Shown piece after piece: positions 1 to 6,379 of a DNA stretch of 6,600 nucleotides. The notes beneath the pieces are model-generated. The model saw only the letters and a program-made list of their open reading frames with translations, ran no database searches and was not told the DNA's origin. This DNA is from Flavobacteriaceae bacterium (GTDB lineage Bacteria; Bacteroidota; Bacteroidia; Flavobacteriales; Flavobacteriaceae): assembly GCA_016649785.1 (NCBI GenBank), contig JAENXB010000164.1, forward strand, positions 1 to 6,600, read 5' to 3'. The first letter of the stretch is position 1. Each line of letters opens with the position of its first letter. The position numbers and the translations under genes were made by a program.

Positions 1-120
1 AATCTTTTCCAAAAAAACAAGAGATGCGCCTCTGCAGATGTAGTGTTTATTTCATTAAACTACAATTTCAAACGGATTTTAAATTTGGTGGGTAAAAAAA
101 GAATTTCGGGAGTTGAATAG
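1..120 (+). pseudogene. C-terminal tail of a probable IS transposase (IS1182-like), cut by the window edge
   Basis: Frame 1 is open from the first base to a TAG at 118-120, giving 39 residues with no start in view. The stretch reading VVFISLNYNFKRILNLVG resembles the end of DDE transposases of the IS1182 type (DDE_Tnp_1_6), where the protein closes with a pattern like 'layNlkRviniLG'. It ends about 430 bases before the first operon gene and is on the same strand. Whether the element is intact or a remnant cannot be judged, because everything upstream lies outside the window. No terminal inverted repeat can be assigned without the left end. The assignment rests on one short motif, so a chance match or another protein's tail remains possible. 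Confidence 0.45.
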
Positions 121-429
121 CCATTTCATTTTTTGTTCATTGGCCCTAATTCAGCTTGAAAATATTTTTAATGTCATTTGTCTAAACTTACACCTGAAAC
201 AATAATTTCTACCCTAATCTTAAACCCATCAAAAAAAACTTTAGTCCAGAATTGGCAGTTGAACTCAAGGTTTTTAGACAGACTGCTGTGTCCCTAAATA
301 AATAATATTCACTGGAGGGAATTACATCCAATAAAAAGGAAGCCTTTTTATTGGTAAAATAACTTGTTCAGAAAAAGAAAAAAAATTAGCTCGTAATTTC
401 TAAATTTTTAAAAATAAAAATTTTATTTC
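121..429. other. Intergenic region without a recognisable gene
   Basis: I see no convincing open frame on either strand between the transposase-like tail and the operon promoter. The region is AT-rich. It contains a perfect 12-bp inverted repeat (328-354), listed separately. It also has a weak 8-bp inverted pair, TGTCTAAA at 179-186 and TTTAGACA at 273-280, which may be chance or may mark an IS boundary. An all-A/T dyad (402-410 with 415-423, 4-nt spacer) lies just upstream of the promoter. No tRNA, riboswitch or CRISPR structure was recognised. Confidence 0.6.
328..354. repeat. Perfect 12-bp inverted repeat with 3-nt loop
   Basis: CCAATAAAAAGG at 328-339 and CCTTTTTATTGG at 343-354 are exact reverse complements around the loop AAG. 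No T-tract follows on either strand, so it is not a standard intrinsic terminator, although the U-run inside the stem could still weaken a transcript. Its position about 75 bases upstream of the candidate -33 element would also suit a palindromic operator for a dimeric regulator. Function is undecided. Confidence 0.7.
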
Positions 430-455
430 TTGTTTATTTTATTTGTTTATATTTG
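430..455 (+). promoter_or_regulatory. Candidate Bacteroidota-type promoter of the operon
   Basis: TATATTTG at 448-455 matches the Bacteroidota -7 element TAnnTTTG exactly. A TTG at 430-432 could be the -33 element, although the 15-nt spacer is a little shorter than usual. A transcript starting a few bases downstream would have a leader of roughly 85-90 nt before the ATG at 550. The A/T-only tract just upstream could act like an UP element. AT-rich DNA produces such motifs by chance, so this remains a prediction. Confidence 0.45.
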
Positions 456-549
456 TTGTGTAAATTTTTATGTAAATGTGTTAAACATAGCTAAAAATTT
501 TAATAAAGTTAACAGGTTCATTTTTTTAATTTATTTACTAATTATAGGT

Positions 550-1908
550 ATGGGAAACAACAGGCGATTATTTTTAAAGAATCTTGGATTAGCTACTGCT
601 GCAGCAGCTGTTATGCCCTCGGCATTCTCCAAAGAAGTTAAAAAGGCAGATTTTCTTAAGAGAACCTCGCAAAACCAACAGACAAATGATAAAGTAATCC
701 GTTTAGCTTTAATTGGGGCCGGGGGTATGGGTGTAGCCGATTCCATTACAGCTTTATCACATAATAATATTGAAATGATTGCTGTTTGCGATTTATATTC
801 AGGAAGACTGGATGATGCAAAGTCGAGATGGGGCGGGCAGTTATTTGTTACAAAAGACTATAAGGATATTTTAAAAAGAGAGGATATTGACGCTGTGATT
901 ATTGGCACACCAGATCATTGGCATAAACAAATAAGCATAGATGCTTTAAAAGCGGGTAAACACGTATACTGCGAAAAACCCATGGTACATTCTGTAGAAG
1001 AGGGAAAGGATGTTATTAACGCCTGGAAAGGATCCGGGAAGATTTTTATGGTGGGTAGCCAGGGTCTTTCCTCTTTAGGAAATGAAAAGGCAAAAGAGTT
1101 GTTGGAAGCCGGAGCTATAGGGGAAATTAATTATGCAGAAGGGTTTTGGGCAAGAAATTCCCCGGAAGGTGCCTGGCAATACACTATACCTGAAGATGCA
1201 TCTCCAGAGACAGTTGATTGGAATAGGTACATAGCCAATACAACAAAACGTCCTTTTGACGCAATGCGTTTTTTTAGATGGAGAAATTACCAGGACTATG
1301 GTACAGGAATGGCCGGTGATTTGTTTGTACATTTATTTTCAAGCTTGCATTTTATTACAAATTCACTTGGGCCAAATAAAGTATCGGCTACAGGTGGTTT
1401 GCGATATTGGAAAGATGGAAGAGAGGTCCCCGATGTTTTGTTAGGAATGTTTGACTATCCCAAAACCGTTCAGCATCCTCCGTTTAATTTATCCCTGCGT
1501 TGCAATTTTGTGGATGGCACAAGTGGAGGTACTTATCTAAAAATTGTGGGAAGTAAGGGCTCTATGGATGTTAAATGGGATGAAGTAGTTCTGAAGCGAA
1601 ATGCAAATGTTGCCAGTGATGATCCCTTTTTCGCAGAAAAAGCAAAAGAAGGTGTAAATAGCCAGACAGACCGGAAACAAATAATTGCTCCATTAGAAAC
1701 GGTATATACAGCGCAAGAAGGATATAAAGGAGCTCATTACGATCATTTTGCAAACTTTTTCAATGCTATAAGGACAAATGGAACTGTAGTTGAAGACCCT
1801 GTTTTTGGCTTCAGAGCCGCTGCTCCTGCTTTACTATGTAACGATAGTTATTACCAAAATAAATTTATCAACTGGGATCCGGTTAATATGAAAATTGTTA
1901 AATCTTAA
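550..1908 (+). CDS. Tat-exported Gfo/Idh/MocA family NAD-dependent oxidoreductase
   Basis: This is a 452-residue sugar dehydrogenase-type protein, probably oxidising a hydroxyl of a glycoside (C3 in characterised partners of DUF1080). Residues 3-10 (NNRRLFLK) form a twin-arginine motif, followed by an Ala-rich hydrophobic stretch and a likely cleavage after AFS (25-27), so the folded enzyme should act in the periplasm. The Rossmann domain starts near residue 50 with GAGGMG (56-61). Asp81 at the end of the second strand favours NAD over NADP. GTPDHWH (119-125) and CEKP (141-144, with the usual catalytic Lys143) follow. The C-terminal domain carries GDLFVHLF (256-263). The ATG at 550 is chosen because it places RR at residues 5-6; an in-frame TTG at 430 would add 40 residues and bury the Tat signal. 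GH109-type glycosidases share the fold and Tat export but lack the EKP motif seen here. The family call is firm; the substrate is unknown. Confidence 0.9.
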   Translation: MGNNRRLFLKNLGLATAAAAVMPSAFSKEVKKADFLKRTSQNQQTNDKVIRLALIGAGGMGVADSITALSHNNIEMIAVCDLYSGRLDDAKSRWGGQLFVTKDYKDILKREDIDAVIIGTPDHWHKQISIDALKAGKHVYCEKPMVHSVEEGKDVINAWKGSGKIFMVGSQGLSSLGNEKAKELLEAGAIGEINYAEGFWARNSPEGAWQYTIPEDASPETVDWNRYIANTTKRPFDAMRFFRWRNYQDYGTGMAGDLFVHLFSSLHFITNSLGPNKVSATGGLRYWKDGREVPDVLLGMFDYPKTVQHPPFNLSLRCNFVDGTSGGTYLKIVGSKGSMDVKWDEVVLKRNANVASDDPFFAEKAKEGVNSQTDRKQIIAPLETVYTAQEGYKGAHYDHFANFFNAIRTNGTVVEDPVFGFRAAAPALLCNDSYYQNKFINWDPVNMKIVKS

Positions 1909-1919
1909 AAACCTTTTTA

Positions 1920-2669
1920 ATGAAAAAACTTGTATTGATCTTTTTAATGGTTGCTTCAATAACAGCCTGTAAAAATGCAAATGAAAATAAACAATCTGAG
2001 ACCCTGGCTAAAGAAAAGTCACAAAATGCTACAGGAGAACAGCAAGAGGAATGGCAGTATTTATTTGATGGCACCAATGCCGATGGCTGGCGGGCCTATA
2101 ACAGTGAAGACGGACTCCCTGAAGGTTGGGTGATAGAAGGGGAAACCCTGAAATCCCTGGGCCAAGGAGGGGACATTGGAGGTGACATTGTGTATGGAAA
2201 AGAAGAATTCGGGGAATTTGAACTTTCACTGGAATGGAAAATTTCAGAAGGTGGTAATAGTGGAATATTTTATCATGTTGTGGAAGATGAAAAATACGAT
2301 GCACCTTATTATGTCGCTCCGGAATATCAGATAATTGATCAAAAAGGATTTCCTGATAAGCTGGAGACCTGGCAATCAATTGGAAGTGATTATGGGATGT
2401 ATGACCCGGAATATGACGAAGAAGATCTAAAGGAAGTTGGAGAATGGAATACGAGCAGGATCAAATTTACCGAAGATAAAGTTACCTACTGGTTAAACGG
2501 TAAAAAAACAGTTGAGTTCGTTCCATGGTCTGATGACTGGGAAAAAAGAAAAACTGAAGGAAAATGGAAAGACTTTCCGGATTATGGAACAGCCCGAAAA
2601 GGTTTAATAGGCCTTCAGGATCACGGAAGTTTTACATGGTTTAAAAATATCAAAATAAGAAAATTATGA
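1920..2669 (+). CDS. DUF1080 (3-keto-disaccharide hydrolase-like) lipoprotein, long form
   Basis: This 249-residue protein has a type II signal peptide: MKK, a hydrophobic core, and the lipobox ITAC with Cys17. It should be lipid-anchored outside the cytoplasm. A low-complexity linker (18-42) leads into a DUF1080 / PF06439 beta-sandwich. Landmarks are LFDG (48-51), GGNSGIFY (111-118), PEYQIID (134-140), WNTSRI (176-181), YWLNGKKTVEF (190-200), GLIGLQDHG (228-236) and a closing WFKNIKI. Characterised relatives cleave 3-keto-glycosides made by Gfo/Idh/MocA dehydrogenases, and the gene lies only 11 nt after such an enzyme. Compared with the next gene it has longer inserts, notably around 122-175 and a Trp/Lys-rich stretch at 203-222, suggesting a different substrate pocket. 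No Shine-Dalgarno is visible. Its stop overlaps the next start. The family is clear; the exact reaction is inferred. Confidence 0.88.
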   Translation: MKKLVLIFLMVASITACKNANENKQSETLAKEKSQNATGEQQEEWQYLFDGTNADGWRAYNSEDGLPEGWVIEGETLKSLGQGGDIGGDIVYGKEEFGEFELSLEWKISEGGNSGIFYHVVEDEKYDAPYYVAPEYQIIDQKGFPDKLETWQSIGSDYGMYDPEYDEEDLKEVGEWNTSRIKFTEDKVTYWLNGKKTVEFVPWSDDWEKRKTEGKWKDFPDYGTARKGLIGLQDHGSFTWFKNIKIRKL

Positions 2670-3274
2670 AGAATTTAATCAAAATCGCACTTTTATTAGT
2701 GCTAACCTTTACAATAGGCTGTAACACTTCCGGTAATTCAAATCTGTTTAACGGGGAGAACCTGGACGGTTGGGAAATTTATGGCACTGAAAAATGGTAT
2801 GTTGAAGATGGATTGCTTATTGCCGAAAGCGGTCCCGATGAGGAATATGGTTATTTAGCTACTAAAGATAACTATAAAAACTTTGAATTAAACCTCGAGT
2901 TTTTACAGGAAGCCAATGGTAATAGCGGTGTGTTTTTTCGCTCAGGTCTTGATGGTACAAAGATATCCGGATGGCAGGTTGAGGTAGCCCCACAGGACCT
3001 ACATACTGGAGGAATTTACGAATCTTATGGCCGTGGCTGGTTGGTAAAACCAGATCCTGAAAAGGAAGAAGTTTTGAATTTTGGAGATTGGAATCAAATG
3101 AAAATAAGGGTTGTAGGAGATAATGTCACCACCTGGTTGAATGGTGAGAAAATGGTGGAATTCACAGATGAAAAAATAGGGGATGCAAATGGTAAGATTG
3201 CTCTTCAAATTCATGATGGTGGTGGTATCAAAGTTTATTGGCGTAATATTGAAATAAAGGAAATTTCAGAATAA
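2666..3274 (+). CDS. DUF1080 (3-keto-disaccharide hydrolase-like) lipoprotein, short form
   Basis: This is a second, more compact DUF1080 protein of 202 residues. The signal peptide ends in the lipobox TIGC with Cys19, so it too should be a lipoprotein. Landmarks in order are LFNG (27-30), NGNSGVFFRS (84-93), GWQVEV (102-107), TGGIYESYGRGWL (114-126), WNQMKIRV (142-149), TWLNGEKMVEF (156-166), GKIALQIHDGG (176-186) and YWRNIEI (191-197). Its ATG overlaps the preceding stop as ATGA, so the two DUF1080 proteins are translationally coupled and probably made in similar amounts. The paralogues share the fold but differ in most residues, which argues against a recent duplication. They may cleave different linkages, or act on successive intermediates (for example cleavage versus hydration). 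The presumed substrate is the keto-glycoside from the upstream oxidoreductase. Confidence 0.88.
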   Translation: MKNLIKIALLLVLTFTIGCNTSGNSNLFNGENLDGWEIYGTEKWYVEDGLLIAESGPDEEYGYLATKDNYKNFELNLEFLQEANGNSGVFFRSGLDGTKISGWQVEVAPQDLHTGGIYESYGRGWLVKPDPEKEEVLNFGDWNQMKIRVVGDNVTTWLNGEKMVEFTDEKIGDANGKIALQIHDGGGIKVYWRNIEIKEISE

Positions 3275-3330
3275 TCCAGTATATCCTTTGCTTTTCTTAA
3301 AACGAACCTTCTGAAACATTAAATAAGTTT

Positions 3331-4182
3331 ATGAGTGATAATATAATAGGTATAGATATAGGTGGAACAAAAACCCATATAGGGGTTGTGCAGGGTTCCA
3401 AAATAATTGAGGAGTTAATTTTTCCTACTTCGGCTACAGCACCTAAGGAGCAAATAATCAAAGAAATTATTCAGGGTATAGAAAAAGTTTACGGTTCCGG
3501 TTTTTCAGGAATTGGAATCGGAGTGCCGGGACTTGTAGATGAAGAGAAAGGAATTATTTATGATCTCTGGAATATACCTTCCTGGAACGAAGTCCATTTA
3601 AAAAAGCATCTGGAGGATTATTTTAAAAAACCGGTAAGAATTACCAATGACGCAAATACTTTTGCCTTGGGTGAGAAAAAATATGGAAAAGGAAAAGCAT
3701 ATAAAAATCTTGTAGGAATTACATTGGGTACCGGTTTTGGAACAGGGATCATAATAAATCATGAGCTTTATTCCGGAACGCTTTCAAGTGCCGGCGAGCT
3801 TGGAGATATTCCTTATTTGGATAAAACAATTGAAGATTATTGCAGCGGAAAGTTCTTTCTATCTAAGTATGGCATGGAAGGCAGAAAAGTTCATGAAATG
3901 GCTCAAAAGGGAAATTCTGATGCATTAAAAATATTCGAAGAATACGGGACTCATCTTGGAAATGCCATGAGAATAATCATCAATGTCCTTTCTCCTGAAG
4001 CTATTTTCCTTGGAGGATCGGTCAGCAAATCATTTTCATTTTTTGAAAATTCCCTTAAAAATAAAATTGATTCTTTCCCTTTTAAAAGGGTTACTAAGAA
4101 ACTGATCATAGCACCTTCAGAAACATTTAATGTTTCCATTCTGGGGTCTGCGGCATTAATAAATTTACAAAAACAGGAATAA
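3331..4182 (+). CDS. ROK family sugar kinase lacking the usual zinc motif
   Basis: This 283-residue cytoplasmic kinase probably phosphorylates a hexose such as glucose or an amino sugar, using ATP. DIGGTKT (9-15) is the ATP phosphate-binding loop. ITNDAN (104-109) holds the catalytic Asp107. TLGTGFGTGI (131-140) is the second phosphate motif, AGELGD (154-159) the sugar-contacting segment, and SPEAIFLGGSVS (221-232) the adenosine motif. Most ROK proteins have a zinc site made from GEIGH plus CxCGxxGCxE. Here the His is Asp159 and the cysteine cluster is replaced by a region with one Cys (DYCSGKFF, 169-176). There is no N-terminal helix-turn-helix, so it is a kinase rather than a ROK repressor. 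It starts 56 nt after the second DUF1080 gene without a clear Shine-Dalgarno and would trap the sugar imported by the next gene's product. The sugar specificity cannot be read from the sequence. Confidence 0.87.
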   Translation: MSDNIIGIDIGGTKTHIGVVQGSKIIEELIFPTSATAPKEQIIKEIIQGIEKVYGSGFSGIGIGVPGLVDEEKGIIYDLWNIPSWNEVHLKKHLEDYFKKPVRITNDANTFALGEKKYGKGKAYKNLVGITLGTGFGTGIIINHELYSGTLSSAGELGDIPYLDKTIEDYCSGKFFLSKYGMEGRKVHEMAQKGNSDALKIFEEYGTHLGNAMRIIINVLSPEAIFLGGSVSKSFSFFENSLKNKIDSFPFKRVTKKLIIAPSETFNVSILGSAALINLQKQE

Positions 4183-4261
4183 AAAGTGATCTGAGATTAA
4201 CTGTAATTCAAAATTTCAATAAAACTCCTGATAATTATTCATTAAAAACCCAACAACTGGC

Positions 4262-5548
4262 ATGTCAAATTCAAATACGGCTGAAGTTAAAGCTCCCGAA
4301 TCTCGGGGCACTACCAATCGCTCAATTATAATAATTGGAGCTCTTTTTTTTATTTTCGGATTTGTTACTTGGTTAAATTCGGTACTTATTCCTTATTTAA
4401 AAATTGCCTGTGAGCTAAATAACTTTCAGTCTTACTTCGTGGTAACAGCATTTTATATTTCCTATCTGGTGATGGCACTTCCTTCTGCCTGGATTTTAAA
4501 AGTAACCGGTTTTAAAAAAGGAATGTCCCTGGGGCTATTGGTTATGGCTGTAGGAGCATTTATCTTTATACCTGCAGCCTATACAAGAACTTATCAGTTA
4601 TTTCTTCTTGGATTATTTGTTCAGGGTACCGGTTTGGCAATTTTACAAACTGCTGCCAATCCTTATATCACCATTTTAGGACCAATAGAAAGTGCAGCCA
4701 AACGTATTAGCATAATGGGAATTTGTAATAAGATTGCCGGAGCTCTTGCGCCTATTGCCCTTGGTGCGATAGCTTTAAAAAATGTTGATGCGCTGGTAGA
4801 GGAATTGAAAACCATGAACCTGGCAGAAAAAGCCTCGGCCTTAAATGTGCTTTCCGAAAGAGTAATAGTGCCTTACTTAATTATGATGGGGGTACTTATT
4901 TTACTTGCCATTTTTATTTATTTTTCTTCATTGCCGGAAATCGATACCGATAAAGAAGATGAAACCCTGGCAAAGACCAATATAAATAAGAAAAGTATTT
5001 TTCAATTCCCACATTTGTTATTAGGTGCCCTGGCCATGTTTCTTTATGTTGGAGTCGAGGTAATGGCTGGAGATACGGTAATAAGTTATGGCGCTTCACA
5101 GGGAATTCCTTTTACTACGGCCAAATTTTTTGCCACCTATACTTTGACCGCCATGATCGTGGGATATTTAATTGGGATTTATGCTATTCCAAGATTTATA
5201 ACCCAGGAAAAAGCTTTGAAATTTTCTGCAATATTGGGAATAGTCCTTGGTTTGGGAGCCATTTTCACCGATGGATATATTTCAGTTCTGTTTATCTCCT
5301 TGTTAGGTTTGGCAAATGCCCTGGTATTTCCGGCAATTTGGCCATTGGCCATCGATGGATTAGGGCGGTTCACCAAAGTTGGAGCATCCTTTTTAATTAT
5401 GGCCCTTTCTGGTGGAGCGATAATTCCGCTGCTTTACGGAGCCTTAACTGATAGCTGGAATCCGCAATCTGCTTATTGGATTTTAATACCTTGTTATTTG
5501 TTTATTCTGTATTACGCATCATATGGATATAAAATAAGAAAAATATGA
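4262..5548 (+). CDS. MFS sugar permease, FucP/GluP/NagP type
   Basis: This 428-residue inner-membrane protein has about twelve hydrophobic helices and a charged central loop near 223-249. The first helix carries FFIFGFVTWLNSVLIPYLK (29-47), and helices 4-5 carry LQTAANPYITILGP (128-141) and ISIMGICNKIAG (149-160), hallmarks of the fucose/glucose-galactose/GlcNAc transporter group. Aligned by eye to E. coli FucP, the proton-coupling Asp46 corresponds to Ser40 and Glu135 to Gln129. The second change is common in glucose/galactose-type members; together they suggest coupling or specificity unlike FucP. It lies 79 nt after the kinase gene, with no recognisable promoter or terminator in that gap, and overlaps the next gene by ATGA. 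Likely job: import of the monosaccharide released in the periplasm. Glucose, galactose and GlcNAc are all plausible substrates. Confidence 0.88.
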   Translation: MSNSNTAEVKAPESRGTTNRSIIIIGALFFIFGFVTWLNSVLIPYLKIACELNNFQSYFVVTAFYISYLVMALPSAWILKVTGFKKGMSLGLLVMAVGAFIFIPAAYTRTYQLFLLGLFVQGTGLAILQTAANPYITILGPIESAAKRISIMGICNKIAGALAPIALGAIALKNVDALVEELKTMNLAEKASALNVLSERVIVPYLIMMGVLILLAIFIYFSSLPEIDTDKEDETLAKTNINKKSIFQFPHLLLGALAMFLYVGVEVMAGDTVISYGASQGIPFTTAKFFATYTLTAMIVGYLIGIYAIPRFITQEKALKFSAILGIVLGLGAIFTDGYISVLFISLLGLANALVFPAIWPLAIDGLGRFTKVGASFLIMALSGGAIIPLLYGALTDSWNPQSAYWILIPCYLFILYYASYGYKIRKI

Positions 5549-6309
5549 GACCCTATATGCTCGCAGAAACCAATTGGAAAGCTATAAAAAAGCTTGATGT
5601 TGAAGTGGCAGTCTTGCCTTGGGGTGCCACCGAAGCACATAATTACCATTTGCCTTATGCAACAGATAATTATCAAATAGAAGCTATTGCAGCTGAATCC
5701 GGAAAGCGCGCATGGGAACTTGGAACAAAAGCGATGATTCTTCCCAATATTCCCTTCGGAGTAAATACGGGCCAGGTAGATATTGACCTGGATATTAATC
5801 TAAATCCCAGTACCCAATTTGCTATTCTTTCTGATATTATTGAAGTATTGAACCGGCAGGGAATATTTAAATTGATCCTGCTCAACGGTCATGGAGGAAA
5901 TAATTTTAAACCCCTCTTAAGGGAACTGGGATTGAAATTTCCAAAGATGCTTCTCGTAACGACCAATTTTTTTCAAACAGTTGATAAATCAGCCTTTTTT
6001 GAAGAATCCGGAGATCATGCTGACGAAATGGAAACTAGCCTGATGCTGCATTTAAGGCCTGATCTGGTATTGCCTTTGGAGGAGGCGGGATTAGGAAAAG
6101 AGCGAAAATCCAGAATAAAAGGAATACGTGATGGCTGGGCCTGGTCTGAAAGAAAATGGTCTATGGTAACCACGGATACCGGAATAGGAAACCCCAAAAA
6201 GGCCACGAAAGAAAAGGGCGAAAAATTCTTTGCTGCTGTTGCTCAAAAATTAGCGGGATTAATCACAGACATCGCCCAAACTGAAATAGAAAACCGGTAT
6301 GAGGATTGA
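5545..6309 (+). CDS. Creatininase-family metal-dependent hydrolase
   Basis: This 254-residue cytoplasmic protein is of the creatininase / amidohydrolase family, which cleaves or forms amide and lactam-type C-N bonds using two metal ions. The N-terminal metal motif LPWGATEAHNYHLPYATD (24-41) supplies Glu30, His32 and Asp41. NGHGGN (114-119) supplies His116. HADEMETSLML (158-168) matches the conserved HAGExETS segment and can supply a further Glu. True creatininase has a Glu two residues after the His (GHYE); here that position is Gly118, so creatinine is an unlikely substrate. There is no signal peptide. The ATG overlaps the permease stop as ATGA, so the two are translationally coupled, implying action on the imported compound or a derivative. 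Other family branches include MftE-type peptidases and formamide hydrolases. The family is firm, the reaction unknown. Confidence 0.87.
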   Translation: MRPYMLAETNWKAIKKLDVEVAVLPWGATEAHNYHLPYATDNYQIEAIAAESGKRAWELGTKAMILPNIPFGVNTGQVDIDLDINLNPSTQFAILSDIIEVLNRQGIFKLILLNGHGGNNFKPLLRELGLKFPKMLLVTTNFFQTVDKSAFFEESGDHADEMETSLMLHLRPDLVLPLEEAGLGKERKSRIKGIRDGWAWSERKWSMVTTDTGIGNPKKATKEKGEKFFAAVAQKLAGLITDIAQTEIENRYED

Positions 6310-6327
6310 ATTACCTCATATTTTTTT
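6298..6327 (+). terminator. Intrinsic terminator at the operon end
   Basis: TATGAGG (6298-6304) pairs exactly with CCTCATA (6314-6320) around a 9-nt loop and is followed by seven T residues (6321-6327). Two further G-U pairs could extend the base. The left arm lies inside the last codons of the creatininase-family gene, whose TGA is in the loop. It should end the operon and separate it from the hexosaminidase-like gene at 6380. Confidence 0.8.
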
Positions 6328-6379
6328 CAGGATTTGATTTATTATAATGCCACATATAACCATCCAATTTTCTAATTTT

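Noticed and set aside
402..423. A/T-only dyad (9-bp arms, 4-nt spacer) as an operator
   Set aside because: It is composed only of A and T in a low-complexity tract, where such symmetry is expected by chance. It is noted only as possible UP-element-like DNA.
430..549. A 40-residue N-terminal extension of the oxidoreductase from a TTG start
   Set aside because: It is Phe/Ile/Asn-rich, coded by extremely AT-rich DNA, overlaps the candidate promoter, and would move the twin-arginine motif away from the N-terminus. The ATG at 550 gives a classic Tat signal.
550..1908. GH109 (NAD-dependent alpha-N-acetylgalactosaminidase) identity for the oxidoreductase
   Set aside because: The fold and Tat export are shared, but this protein has the dehydrogenase-type CEKP motif, whereas GH109 enzymes have a different segment there. 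The overall motif pattern matches the general Gfo/Idh/MocA group.
3275..3330. A promoter before the kinase gene (TATATCCTTTG)
   Set aside because: It resembles TAnnTTTG, but the spacing between TA and TTTG is wrong and no convincing -33 element is present.
4183..4261. A separate promoter or terminator in the 79-nt gap before the permease gene
   Set aside because: No TAnnTTTG motif and no stem with a T-tract were found, so there is no sequence support for splitting the operon here.
531..6206. Open frames of 60-116 codons on the - strand, and a + strand frame at 1256-1444, inside the main genes
   Set aside because: All lie within well-supported genes in other frames, have no recognisable domain or start context, and read as antisense or out-of-frame shadows.
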